From contig JAGGNK010006448.1 of NCBI GenBank assembly GCA_017590115.1, forward strand, positions 2,491,849 through 2,555,848: DNA of 64,000 nucleotides, read 5' to 3'. Of this stretch, positions 1 to 12,330 are shown piece after piece; positions within the stretch are counted from its first letter, which is position 1, and each line of letters opens with the position of its first letter. Under the pieces are notes generated by a model. It worked only from the letters and a program-made list of their open reading frames with translations. It had not been told where the DNA came from and searched no databases. This stretch comes from Montifringilla adamsi (lineage: Eukaryota; Chordata; Aves; Passeriformes; Passeridae). Made by a program: the position numbers and the translations under genes.

Positions 1-3000
1 TCTCTTAAACAGCTATTTATAAATTTCTACTTCATGGCAATATGTTGAAGCTGCCAAGTAAAGGAAAGTTGACATTGCAGAAGGTGCATAATCATGTGAG
101 GAGTACTTGTGCTTTGGAACAGAAGACTAAAATATATTTGAGTATGCTTTGCTTCTAAAAATACCTGGATCTATTACTAAGTCTTCTGGGAGAAGACAAA
201 ACAATTCCAATTAGAGATTTATTTATAACAGCCAGATTTCAGTAAGGAGACCTCAAACTACAATGTAAACCTCACTTGTGACAGTATTTTAGCTTCTGAA
301 AATTGTGTACATTAGAATGAGACCAGAGGGGCTTTCAGTACTTTAGTCATTAAGTTAATTTTGCAGTTATTGAATTACTGTGAAACACTATGGGATATGG
401 CATGGCATGCTGCATTATTATGTATTTGAGGTATAATATATTGGTAAGAGTCTGAAGAAACATCTACTTAGATATTCCATGTAGTTTTCAGACAACACCA
501 CAACCAAAACACTGGGGAGTTTTAGAGATGGACAAGTTACAGCATATAAGCCAGGTTCTCGGTGTAACAGCCACATGTCCCTGTTTGTCCCCTTGAACAG
601 CAAATACATTTTCTAAAGCTCCTACAAAGGTAAATTTTGAAGTGGAAAACACTCAGCTTTGAGATGTTCCAGTGCATCTTGACACATGCTACTGCATCTG
701 AAGTACTTTTCAAGATCTGGACACCTTCCTGAAACAGAAGTCTTTATGAGAATCTGGACTTGAATTTGAATGTGTTTTGTCACTACTATGCCTATAAACT
801 CAGGGTTCTGAGATAAATTATAGAAATTAAGCCACTGTAGTGCGAAACTATTCTTACATGTGTAATATGTCATATATTAATTTTTCTTTTTTTCAAAATA
901 TTATTTTTCAGTGTATCCCACCAAAACTATACAAATAGTAAGAAGCCCAAAAAGTGCCTGGAGTGATTTCGCTTGCTTAAGAAAGATTCATTTTATTCAG
1001 TCAAAAATGGTATCAAATACTGTATCCATTGAGATACATTATCTTAGCCTTTTATCCAGTCTCTCGTCTCGCTCCAACTGTAAACACAAAATCAGACCCT
1101 CTATGAAAGTGATTTCCTCTTCCCTCTATGCCTTCCATCCTTCCATCTGGAGAAGAGAGTGGGTATCTATCTTAGACTTCTTTCTTAGCACCACATCTTC
1201 ATTTCTTACAGGACTCTGCTGGGTTTCCCATAGAGCTATCTTTGGCAAAAGTCTCTAATTAATATTCTGCATAAAAAGAACTGGAGATTCCAAGACTGAT
1301 CCACTATTTCCCACTTGGAAATTACTAAATTGTGAAAACTTAATTTTCCATTGGAATTACTTATCTGGTTTTCACAGAATAGAAGAAAATCCACATGAGT
1401 TTTTGCCATTGAAATAATACTTTTCCCAAAATACACAGGTTTTTTTGTGCCTTGTGCCCCCATTCTGTTCCATGAGCTTGATTCCTTGACCAAAATGTGT
1501 CACCTTTGCCAATATTTCTGAAGGACTCCTTGGGATTGTTTTAGTTTTTTGCTCTTGAAGGATTCTTATTGGGGAATAAATGAAAACAAGAATAGTGCTA
1601 AGAAAAGATAATTCTATTTTTCCATTCCCAATAAGACTGGTGAAAAGTCTCACTTCCGTCAAAAGCATAACACTCCCTATTTCCATCAAATACTTCCTCC
1701 CACTTCCTAGCCTCAATTTCCCTTTCTTTTGCTGTCTAATACACTCACCCTTCCCAAATCCTTTGGTGAGGTGATGGGAGGTGCTGCAAGCTGGGGTTGT
1801 GCAGTCGTGAAGAGGTGCTCGGTCTGGCTGGGGAAGCTGCCAGGACCTGGCTGTAACCATCCCAGCATATCTCACACCCTCTGCCAAACAGGACACTTTG
1901 CAGGTTCTGCCTCCCCAGAGCTACCAGTTAGGCCCAGTGCTGCCTCGCTGCTGTTCTCAGGTGGAGGTCTCCAGTCCGACAGTAAGGACTGGAAAAGAAA
2001 CCTCCCACACCTACGAGGAAATAGCAGACACTACTCTGATTTTAAAAAGGAAGGGGAATGTAGAGTCCCCAGGGATTAAAAAAGGTTTAATTGTCCACCT
2101 TTTCTCAGAGTCAGGGTAGGTAGGTAAGGGTCCATGGGGGAGAAAAGGCAATTGAATAATACTCTGTCAATATTACTACTGTGTTCTCTTCTAATTCTGG
2201 TTTGGAAACATAATAGGATGACCAAAGTGGATGCACTTTAGGCTTAGGTTATTTCTGCATTTACAAAAGATATATATATATGAGAAAAATGTGTTATTTG
2301 GGATTTTGAAGCTTCTGATGAATACAAAGAGACACACTATAAGGTAGCTAGTAGGACAGAACAACATCTGATCACAGCCTCGACAGAAGTCCAGACAGCT
2401 TTTTCAAGAGCCTTCAGCTAGAAAGCCAACTCTAATCAAAACTGATGTCTCAGCAGAAATAATGTATTTACATATGAGAACAGCCATGCTGAAAGGAAAT
2501 TCAGACTTAAAAACAGTGAAATGAGCACAAGATAATTTTTTTTGGAAATACATTGATGCCAACATAGAATATTTCAGCAGTCAGAAAATAAAATGCATTA
2601 GCATTCTCAAATATACAGCTTATACAAAAAATACTGATGATATTTAAAGTCACTTTACATTCAGGGATCCTGGCAACTAGCAGTGTGTTGAAAGATTCCT
2701 TGCAGACATGGGCATCTAGGTGCCACACAAAGCAACTCTGAGCCAGCCTAAGGGGCTAAATCAGTTTGCAGCCCCAGGAGCAAGATGACAAACATAATCA
2801 CACTGAGTGCTCTTGGCTTCACCTTGCCCTGCCCTACATCTCCTGCCATCCTGCACCAAGCACCACTCAGACAGCATCTTGGCTAAGATTAAAAATGTCA
2901 GCAAAGACCAGCTGATGTGGTAGCTGACAGTGGTCATTGTGGCACAGGAGTGATTGAGTTGTTTGATATGATGGAGTTACTAGTTTGCTGGGCCTTTGTA

Positions 3001-4805
3001 GTGTAGTGTATTTCCTAAGTGGCATTAAAGACCATAATGTGTTCAAATGCTTTTTTGTATGCCTAATTCAGGTCACATCACCTGGCTGACATCATTAACC
3101 ATTTCTGCCTTTCAGCAATTGCACACTAACTCTAGGACCTAGCACAGCAAAACTGGCATCCAAACCTGGCATCTCACTCAGTATTTTGTCTTTCCAGATG
3201 AGAGGAGATATTACAGTCCCAACATCCATTTTTATTAGTTTTTCCATCCTCACTATAAACCAGAGCCTTTTCAAAGTAGAAGATATTAGCTACACACACA
3301 TTATTAAAAAGTCAGAGAGCGTTTACAAAAAAAAATAAACCTTAAGTATTTAGCAGAACATGCATTGAGGTAATATGACATTTTACTGTGTTTAAGAGCT
3401 AGCTCTAAAAGTAGCATGGTAGCAGCTATCACTCTGTCTGCCTTTCACATAAACAAAGCTTTATAAGTTGATCTACCCAGGATTCCCATCCTGCCTATTC
3501 TTTCTGATTTTGTTTGGAGAGTACTAGTTTTGAGCTGTGACTGTGCATTCCCTGAAATAGATCTCCACAACTGATTAAATTCTTTATATTCATGTTTATA
3601 ATTCAGATACAAATGTACCTGAATTAAGACGCATCCAATTTGTAGCCAGGTAACTGTATTGGTATGACCATCATCCTACAACAGCAATTTCAGTAAGATC
3701 CAAAACAAATTTTTGCATGTGTTAAAAGAAAGATGCAAAGTATTCAGGTTCATATTATTCTATGCCAGTGAAGGAATTTTTAAGATACACCTGTGGACAT
3801 TGAAAATAATGGCAGAGTGAGGCAGAGCTATCCCAGGATAGTGGATTTGGAAAAGAGCTTGTCCTCTATACCCAGTGCTGAGAACTGGACTCTTGGAGTG
3901 ATGACAATGAGCTCCTCTGTTTGTCCTTTTGGGAAACGTTGTTCAATGAATGGAGCACTGGACTGCACAGGTCATCAGACTAAAATAGCATGAAGTGGCA
4001 GAGAGGCAGCTTTCATTAGTGGCAGCTCACAGTTTATCTTGCAGAGGCCAGACCAGTGGAGTTAGCTCTGCAGTACAGGCTCCACTGCAAAAGGTGAAAC
4101 AACTAGCTGCCTATATTTCATAAACTCTTGCAGCTATTCTATTTAATTCAATCTCTGAGAGTAAATGCAATGACAGCTGCAGAAAAAGTAGAATCAGTGA
4201 GGTGGAAAGGGGACATTTCTTGAAGTTTTCATAATTAAATTACAGCCATTACCAGAGGAAGCAGAAAAACTGTAAATCATTCTAGCATACAGATCCAAAC
4301 ACAAAATGTAAGCTTTCTTCCTAATTCATTAATTTCCCCACATTCACATTGTTAGTTATAATTACTCCAAAGGAATTATTAATTAGAAATTATTTTGCAT
4401 TAGGCAGTTGGAAGACATGAAACTCCCATCTGAAATAATAATCTGTAATGACATTACAACAGTTATGGTTTTATAATAATGTAATATGATTAACTTTTAC
4501 CAAATATATAAAAGTATGACTAAGCAAACTAATTAAAAATACTGTTTATCATGTCCTTTATTCTGTTAATACTCTACAATTTGTTCCTTTCATAGCCATT
4601 TTATTTATGGAAGGAGTAAATTTTTCTTGTACTAATAAGAATCATTATTATGACAACATGCTTACATTTTTAAGTACCTTTACAGTGTATAAGACTGGAT
4701 TGAGAAGTTCAGGCTGGGAGGAGTTAGAATGAATGCATGAGAACAGCCTCAAAAGTGTCCCAAATAAAAGAGTACATACAGAAAAAATAACATGGAATAT
4801 AAAAA
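1..4805. other. Single-copy AT-rich noncoding stretch
   Basis: I see no recognisable gene, RNA gene or interspersed repeat here. Short AT tracts occur, such as (TA)n near 2271-2280. Positions about 1750-2000 are clearly richer in G and C than the flanks. The longest ORF is 174 codons on the minus strand (1372-1896); its translation has no recognisable domain, its composition is mixed and no splice context supports it. The stretch is probably intergenic or intronic. A possible 21-nt microexon at 1961-1981 is listed separately. Confidence 0.6.
1961..1981 (+). other. Possible 21-nt microexon (speculative)
   Basis: A pyrimidine-rich run ending in ctgttctcag (1951-1960) looks like a splice acceptor. 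A gtaagg donor-like motif begins at 1982. The 21 nt between them are a multiple of three and open in all frames; one frame reads VEVSSPT. TGC triplets lie just upstream of the acceptor, which is a known feature of SRRM4-dependent neuronal microexons. Such acceptor-donor pairs also arise by chance many times in 64 kb, so this stays a weak candidate without conservation or RNA support. Confidence 0.12.
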
Positions 4806-4903
4806 ACACAGAATCATTAATTTAAAAAAGAATTGCAAGATTATACAGTCTTTGACTGAACACCACCATGTCAACTAAATCACAGCAGTAAGTGCCATGC
4901 CCA
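4806..4903 (-). mobile_element. CR1 LINE 3'-end fragment, diverged
   Basis: It begins with acacagaatcatt, the reverse complement of the repeated ATTCTGTG-type CR1 3' terminus. It continues with a diverged version of the usual tail, in which 'caccaccatg...ccactaaa' and 'agtgccat' can be recognised. About 100 bp remain. Divergence is high, so this is an old copy, 5'-truncated as usual for CR1. Confidence 0.6.
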
Positions 4904-7900
4904 GTCAATAATGTGTAAAAATGAAAATTCATATATGTTTTAAAAATAACATTTATCTTCCCAAATTAAGTGGTGGAAATTGCTATGGGTGCTGCTGCTG
5001 GGAAGTGGCCACAATATTTCTTTCTGAGCTCTTTTTTTCCTTCCATCACTACACTCCTACATTTTTTCCCTAGTAGCAGAGGAAGGATCCTTGTCAGACA
5101 AGGGCACAGTTGTATAAGAAGACTCCTAATCAAGCCCTCATACTCTGGTGTCATGAGTGACCTTGGTTGCAATAACATGACCCTGAAGAAAACCTGGATC
5201 TAAATGCTACAACCTTCAGGAAGAAAAGCTTTGGAGCCTCATGTGAATTTTATCACTTGGTCCTATATCTATTTAAAGATATGTTATTACAAAATGCTCT
5301 AGAATAGCTCAAGAGGATAATCCTTGCTTAACAGAAGCATCATATGATAACTTAATCAAGCCTTTTCCATTTGCAGTATGGGCTGTCTGCATCAATCTAC
5401 ATTATTAATGATCCCAAAGAGATCAGAAGACTGTGTTTTGTGAGGAAGAAGAAATAGCTAAGGGAAATACCAAGTCTGATTCACCAGAAACACAAACCAC
5501 AAAGGGGAATATGAATCATAAAGTAATCATGCTAACCCCAGACACTACAGAGATACTTCTTGCCCAGTAATTCAGTGCCACTTATCTTAGTATATACCAT
5601 GCTTAAGGTTTTGCAGATAACATATATGCAGAGTGGTTTTAAAGATCTTGCTCTCAGTCCTTGAGAAAACTGGAGGAGTACAGGTCCCGAGGAAGAGTTT
5701 GCCTCACCTGACCTACTTTCTATACCAGAAGCACCTTTTGCTGGTAGGATAGGTCTGTGCCATAGTGTAATCTGGATCCTTATTTTTCACAAAATGTTGG
5801 GACCAGGTGCTAGTGGCAGAATCTTCCCCTTTGTCTGTAGCTATGCCATATTCTGTACAGTCCTGGCCATTGGTAATTTGGCAGAGGGCCTGAGGACAAA
5901 CCACATTCTTCTCTCAGCAATGAAGGGTATAATGTATTCAGATGTTTGTCAAGCAGTGTATCAGAAATTCATACGCACCCCCATGGGGAGGATGGCCAAA
6001 CACTTTCCTGGTTTACAAAGTTTGTAGCTGTATTTGTTCTAAAAGGCTTATAAAAAATGGTAAATCAGTGCATTCCTGGTTCTTTATCAACCATCAAAGA
6101 AGTCAAATTTGAAAGTAAAACAAATGCCAAATGAAACCAGGCTGCTCTGGAGCAAAGCAGTTTGAAAGTACCTGATGGACAGATGGATGGATACACAGTG
6201 TAACTCCAGCTGGACTCTTAAGAGCATAAGGTAGAAAGCAAATAGCACAAAATCAAACTCCCTCAATGTTCCAGTTTTCTGTACCCTGAAAAAACTGATT
6301 TCTTAAAGTTTCTATATGCAGTAGTATTTATAGTGGATAGACCTCCAGTTCTTTACTGTTTTGAATAGATAAATTACATTTTAAATAGAAAAAGTAGCAT
6401 TAAACCAGTACTCAATACAAAGGAGGTTTACATTTATTACAGTGAAATTGCTTTCTCTGTGCCTACACAGCTTGAGAGTTATTACAAAGTTTTCCTTAAA
6501 CAAATCACAAATATCCATTCATCTCTGACAGAGACTTTAATATTCAAATACATCTTTAACATATATTAATAACTTAAATATAAAAGGTTATACCACTTTA
6601 ATTATTCTTCATTAAGACTCTTGGAGCAGGAGTCCCCCCAAATACATCATTAGCTCAAAGGTGTTATGTTGTCTTCATGAAAACAGCAGTGTTCAAATCT
6701 CATTCACTTGCATGTTCAAGAAATGGTTGACAGTGAAGATGTTTATGCAAAAACCAGTGTTCTGTGTATTTTGGGGCCAAAGCATGAATGTAATCTCCTG
6801 TGGTAGCAAACAGCTTTGTATGCTATTGTATGTTAACAAATCACTCCTAACTTAGAAATCTCCAACATAGGAGATTGGGAAACCTGGGGTTTCCCAAGCA
6901 GGTAGAAGACTGTGCTTAGCTTTTCTAAAGGACATTTGTTTTTTTCAGAACCAAAGGGGTAAAGATCAGGAACATGACATTTACAGTAATGCCAAAGGAA
7001 AAGTCTGCTTCGGCTGAAGACCCTAAGAAATGTGGCTGGAAAGAGAGAGTGTAATGGAGAGAAAAATGTGGAATTTGCACTCATTACCTATGAGTGTGCT
7101 GGAACTTTGACCCAGAACTTCTAAAGTTGTATCAGCTGGGAGTTCTCAGTATAGAAAGCAGGAAAAAATTGGTAGCCAGGTATTTGATACTTCTACTGTA
7201 AAGCAGATGTGCAGAAACTTTTGTGACCTTGTCAGCTATTTGAGATTTTACAAGGTTTTTATGTTATTTTTATTAGCATTTATTTTTATTAGCATTTAAC
7301 TTGGAATTGAGTGTGATTCAAGATAATTGAACAATGTTAGAAAATGCTAATTCTATAGGTATGTCAATCATTAAAATTAAAGTTCTGGGACATGCTGGCA
7401 AAGGCATATTTCAAGATTTCCCCCAAAACCAGAATTTATTATTACTTATTGACACTCAAGTTTGGAGGCTGGTACTAATAGAAACTTGTGCTAGTAATCA
7501 CTCTTTTCCTTCCTTCCTCCCCATCAGAATTACTGATATGGCAGAATCACACTGTGGGAATATAGTCATACACCAGGAGGGAGCTTGTGAAAGGCAAGCT
7601 ATCACAAGCAAGGCACCTTCTTAGTTATCAAAGGGAATCCAATCCTGAGCAATCACAAGCATTATGTATTGTAAGCGCTTCTTAAAATAAACTCATTTCT
7701 GTTTTAAATCAATTAAATTTAACTCCCAGTACTCCTTTAGAAGTTCAGTTTCAGAAGCTCTTTTCTCAGATGTTTTAAGCATCTGTTTAATTCCAATCTG
7801 AATTTATTCAAGGCTACTTCATATCCATTTCCTCTTGCACCAGCACTGTACTTCATCTGAAACAGTTCTAGAACCTCCCTGATGAATTTATGAGAGCAAT

Positions 7901-8005
7901 TACATCCCTTCTCAAATTAGACTTACTTTGCTAGAATAAACACAATTTTCTAAGTATTTTCTGATAACAATGCTTTCCATTTCCACAATCATCCCAGCAA
8001 TAATA
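4904..8005. other. Single-copy noncoding stretch
   Basis: I see no gene or interspersed repeat. ORFs are at most 96 codons and show no recognisable domain. A perfect 16-bp tandem duplication at 7265-7296 is listed separately. Confidence 0.6.
7265..7296. repeat. Perfect tandem duplication, 16 bp x 2
   Basis: The unit tatttttattagcatt occurs twice with no mismatch and no spacer. It is consistent with replication slippage and recent enough to be identical. Confidence 0.95.
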
Positions 8006-8304
8006 AAATCATAGAGTAGTTTGGGTTGGAAGAGATCTGAAAGATCATACAGTTTCGGTCCCTCTGCCACAGGTAGGAACACCTTTCTTCAGGCCAGGTT
8101 GCTCAGAAACCCATCCAACCCGGCCTTGAACATTTCCAGTGATGGGGCATCCGCAACTTCTTTGGGCAACATGTGCCTGTGTCTCACCACCCTCACGGTG
8201 AAGAATTCCTTCCTTATACCTACTACTTTTTGTCCTGTCATCACAGGTCCTTCTATAAAGTCCTCCAGCTCTCTTGCAGGCCCATTTAGGTACTGGCAAT
8301 GTAC
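8006..8304 (-). mobile_element. CR1 LINE 3'-end fragment
   Basis: It starts with aatcatagagtagtttgggt, the reverse complement of the CR1 3' terminus. The canonical blocks follow in order: 'ccaggttgctcag', 'catccaacccggccttgaac', 'gatggggcatccgcaacttc', 'gaagaattccttcc' and 'tttaggtactgg'. About 300 bp are kept, and the 5' part is missing, as is normal for this target-primed element. The two ORFs of 84 and 101 codons across it are chance reads through the CR1 3' UTR. Confidence 0.93.
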
Positions 8305-10766
8305 TGTAATTCTTTTACTGGTTTAATTTCTTTTGAAGTTGGACAATCAGAAATATAGGTGGCATTCAAGACAAGGTGTAATTCACATCTTTTAAACAGT
8401 AGAAATATTTCCATGCCTTTTGCTGGGAAGACTTCACCAGAACCATACACCTGTTCCACAAGTGTATGTCAGGTGTCCTGTGACAACACTCGCATATTAT
8501 ATAATCTATTCACTCCATGCTCATTTTCTGGTGATCAGCTCCCCCTGGTTTCTCTTCCAGTGCCCTCAGCAGAACAGATTCCCTTAGCCATAGCCTTGCA
8601 CTGGGAATGTATAGAAAGTGATCCTATTTCAGATACTGCAGTACAACCCTTGTACAATTACCTGCACCTCTGTCATGTTAGTCTTGCCTCCAACCTTGTA
8701 ACATAGCATACTTCAGTGTACCAAGCCTGTTGAATGACAAAAGTAAATAAGATGAACATTTCAGAACACCAATAATTTCCTGTCAGTACAGGTTTCTCCT
8801 TGAATCACACTTTATCCATCTTTCAGTGATTTCATCAATCTCCACATCACCTGCTTTGCTGCAGTCATGTAGAAGCTCTGCATTCCATCCTTAAAAAAAA
8901 AAATCTCTTTTCTTCCAAGTCAACTCAATTTGCCACATCCACCTTCTGTGAACCTGATTTGATATAATTAGCATTATTCTGGTTGCTTAGATGTTCTTCC
9001 TTCTTATTTAGTTCAGATCAGTTCACTTTCCTTGAATGCAGCCCCTTTACTTGCTAGTGATATGTGCTCTAGTAGTTTGCTAGTTACTTGAAAATTTTAC
9101 TCTGTCTGGTACTTTCCTTTTTAAGCCACAAAATAATGCAGGCAGTACCCAAATGGTTTGAAACCCTGAACCTATTCCAGAAATAAGGAAGGGTATTCAG
9201 TCTTCAAAAGCTCTAGCTTCCTGGCCTGCTGCCCACATCAAATGTCCTTCAGTGACAGACAATAGCAGCCTTAAAAAAAATTATATTCTTCAGCATTTTT
9301 CCAGCCAGAGCACCTAAGGCTTTTCTCAGAAAATCCCCAAAGCACTTTACTGAACTGCAGCTAAAGAGTCTCCTAACCACTCTGGCAGTCTCCCCACCTT
9401 ACCTGGTCTGGAACTTTTTATCCCAGCTCTTGAGTCACTGAGCCACAGTTGGGCAACTTGTTCTCTGGTAACCCCATTGTGCTTGTCCATGGCAGAATGT
9501 ATCCAGCTGCAATCACATATACTTTAAATATACAGACAGCTGTGGCCCCACCTCAGCTGTGGGTTTGGCATTTTTCATATTTACATTGGGTAAATTATTG
9601 CTATAAATGAAAAAAAAAAGTAAAGTGAAAGAAATAATTCAGAGAAATAATACAAGTTGGCACAATCATATATAGATATTGAAAAACAAACAAAGAAAAG
9701 TGATGTAGCATGCAGATCTAAAACAGTCCAAAAGAGATTCCTTTTGGAAGTAATAGAAATGTGATTATCTGTGTGGCTTAAAAAAAAAAGGAATATACAG
9801 CACAGTATAACTATATAGGCTGTGAAAGTGGTTATCTTACTTTCATAGCCCTGAAAATAATCATTTGATTTAAAGAGATGGAAAGGTTAGAAAATTTTTG
9901 ATTACTAGTGCAAGCACCAAGTATAAAATAAAACGCCAAAAAGAGTTCTTTTAGGTGATTTCACGTCTCAAAGATATTTTTTACCTTTTCTCCCCCTCAA
10001 TTTCATTTATTTGTAGAGTATTGTCTAACAGAAAAAGTTATTTTCTCTGCAGAGCACCACAAGAGTGCCTCAAGGAATTTAGCCAGACAAAGTGAGACAG
10101 ATGTGTTAAACAGATGGATGCCAAGGAAGTGGCTTGGTTTCTTAAACAATGGATGTTGAAGGACTGGGAAATAAGTGGAAGAGTCTTGGCTGGACTAAAT
10201 TAGGGGAGGGGGTCTTTCATCTTACTGTAAAGGAAAGCAAGAAAACCATCTATTCCATACTGATAAACCGGTACTTGAATTGTCAACTTTCCTGACTAAT
10301 CTCAGTGCATATTCCCCAACACCAGCCCACAGCTCAAAGCAGTCTTAAGCAATAAACCTTCAGCACAAGGTGCCGCAATTTTACTTCAGCCCTTAAAGAT
10401 AATGAACTAAGCACAAATGCACATCCTAGCCAGCTGAATGAAGTAGAAACCATGCAATCTACCTTTGCTGCCAGAGGCTGTCCTGTGTCCCCTGGTCAGC
10501 TGCAGGTCTGCAGCAAACATGCACATGGAGGTGAGTGGCTATGCAGTGTCACATCCACCATATGGCTGGCAGGGCATGCCTGGTAACCTGACATTTACCT
10601 TTTGTCATGGTGTTTGTATGAAACAGAAGTAATTGTGAAGTAAAAAAAGAAAGTTTTTTTCTCATTAAGCATCTGGAAATGCAGTTGGCATTCAGTAGCC
10701 AAACGATTTTAGTGAGCCACATACAGGTCTCATTGAAGTCATCATTTGCTGCTTTCTCTATTTATT

Positions 10767-10770
<4 letters not shown>
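8305..10770. other. Single-copy noncoding stretch
   Basis: I see no gene, RNA gene or interspersed repeat. Short A-runs of 8-11 nt occur near 8891, 9611 and 9781. Around 9300-9560 the sequence is less AT-rich, with two CAGCTGTGG repeats 25 bp apart (9539 and 9561), but no exon structure can be supported. Confidence 0.55.

Positions 10771-10804
<34 letters not shown>
10771..10804 (+). repeat. Poly(A) homopolymer, A34
   Basis: An uninterrupted run of 34 A residues directly follows tttattttct. CR1, the main LINE here, ends in a short tandem repeat rather than a poly(A) tail, so this is either a homopolymer microsatellite or the tail of an unrecognised retrocopy. I found no target-site duplication or recognisable mRNA-like body upstream. 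Confidence 0.97.
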
Positions 10805-10809
<5 letters not shown>

Positions 10810-11739
10810 TGTACATCTCACTTCAATTTCCCTAAAAAGATCTTCTACAAATAAGATGGATGCTCAATGCTGTATTGAAAATTCTCTTTTAAAATTATGT
10901 CTGGTCTGCTGTTTGATAATTGATCTTTCTCCAAATCAGCAGGCACTTTACAAAATCCTGGATGCAGTCATGTATTCTTAGATATAGGCTGAGTACTCCT
11001 TTTCCCAAACTTTACAAAATGAGTTCTGTACCTCTTTGAATGTATGTGTCACAAAGTTATTCCTGAAGTCTACTTTTTATCTTTCATGTGCTGAATACAA
11101 GGTATATATGCTGAAGTATGTAAAACTGAGGCAGTCTAAAAGGGGTAGGCAAAAAGTACATCCTGGTTTTGTCAATGTTTTTAGACATAAGATGATGTAA
11201 TTCATTACAAGGAAAATTAACAACACCTTACCTTTATTATCTCTCAGAGGTTACATCATGAGCTTTGAACCAGTGGACTTATACATGATAATTACTACAG
11301 CTTAATAAAACAAAACAATCTCCATTTCTGAAAACAGATGTTTTTATTCTCAGATCATGCCTACACACAGGAAAGAAAGTTACTTATTGCAATGTGATAA
11401 TACCCAGAAACCATTTAGCCACACGATCCTAATATTTCTGTATCTTGACCTTTTTAAGAAAATATCAAGTGAACTGCTTTTAACTGTCTCAAAAAGTCTT
11501 TACTCCCTCCATGAGACAACACAGTCATGCTTTAATTTAGAGAAACACAGACTATAGTTCTCAGCATCTAGGAAAGCACACACTTCTGACCATTACATCC
11601 ATCAAGAATCATAGGGTAATAAAGGCTGTCAAGTTTTCTCTGTGACTTTCCTGCTCCTCAGATACATCAGTCACTTAATCAGCACTAGCAGTTCCTTTAC
11701 CCTGCACTTCACATTACATTTAGGTGCTGGAAACATTTA
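10805..11739. other. Single-copy noncoding stretch
   Basis: I see no gene or identifiable repeat. A short CR1-terminus-like string at about 11607-11615 (aatcatagg) has no CR1 body after it, so it is not called. Confidence 0.55.
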
Positions 11740-11878
11740 AAGAAGGATGGCTTTGGTCACTGGCTAACAGACTAAACAAGAAGAGTGGAAAAGAGACAAG
11801 AAGCAATGATATTTTCCAACAAGGGAACAGAACAGGCTGGGACATGAGGGTCAAATTAAATTTATAAGAGATGGGGGT

Positions 11879-11917
11879 ACTGTCACCTGGTCCTCCCACG
11901 GGGCACCAAGTGACAGT
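11879..11917. repeat. Imperfect inverted repeat, 13-bp arms
   Basis: The left arm actgtcacctggt (11879-11891) pairs with the right arm accaagtgacagt (11905-11917), with one mismatch and a 13-nt loop. It lies inside the probable LTR block and may be a stem in its U3 region or transcript. Confidence 0.85.
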
Positions 11918-12149
11918 GGACTTATGACTGACACAAGCATCTCTTATTATCTTATAAAATTCCATACCTTCTCTCTCTGAGTTTCCCATGGGCAGCTCCA
12001 CACAGTACTGACTTCTTCCTTCTGCAGGACCGACCAACCAACTCATTCCTCTCCTGCACACAACCACCTAATCCTCCATCCTCACAGCAGATCCCCAACC
12101 AACTCTCAACCAGCTACCCACTCTTTCATAACACCCATCCTTGTTGGAT

Positions 12150-12231
12150 ACAGCTGTGACCTGTTAGGGGCAAGGCTGCTCCCACTCCTTGGTAATTAGT
12201 ACAGCTGCAACTTATCAGGGGTGAGATTGCC
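12150..12231 (+). repeat. Diverged direct repeat, period about 51 bp
   Basis: Two copies of an approximately 31-bp motif begin acagctgtgacctgttaggg (12150) and acagctgcaacttatcaggg (12201), each followed by a gcaaggctgc or tgagattgcc type ending. Tandem modules like this are common in LTR U3 regions. Confidence 0.7.
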
Positions 12232-12330
12232 TTCTGCACTATCTCTATTCTCTTACATTCTGTGCCCCCACAGTGTGGGCTCCCTAGAAATAAGAACTCT
12301 CACAAGATTTCATGATGCACAGCTTCCTTG

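Larger units (their letters stand above)
11740..12330. mobile_element. Probable LTR-like retroelement fragment
   Basis: This block is richer in C and G than its flanks. It contains an imperfect inverted repeat (11879-11917) and a diverged internal direct repeat whose copies begin acagctg at 12150 and 12201. A pyrimidine-rich section full of short tcctc and accaacc motifs lies at about 12020-12120. The arrangement resembles LTRs that I recall from songbird endogenous retroviruses, but I cannot name a family, see no clear TG...CA ends or target-site duplication, and cannot fix the orientation. The 115-codon minus-strand ORF (11720-12067) is probably an accident of this sequence. Confidence 0.4.

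Noticed and set aside
912..937. Possible 26-nt exon between ttatttttcag and gtaaga
   Set aside because: Not a multiple of three, weak donor context, and such pairs recur by chance in AT-rich DNA.
1372..1896. 174-codon minus-strand ORF, the longest outside the transposons
   Set aside because: No recognisable domain, no splice or promoter context, and it partly exists because the GC-richer island has fewer stops.
11603..11640. CR1-terminus-like aatcatagg string
   Set aside because: No CR1 body follows, so it is too short to support.
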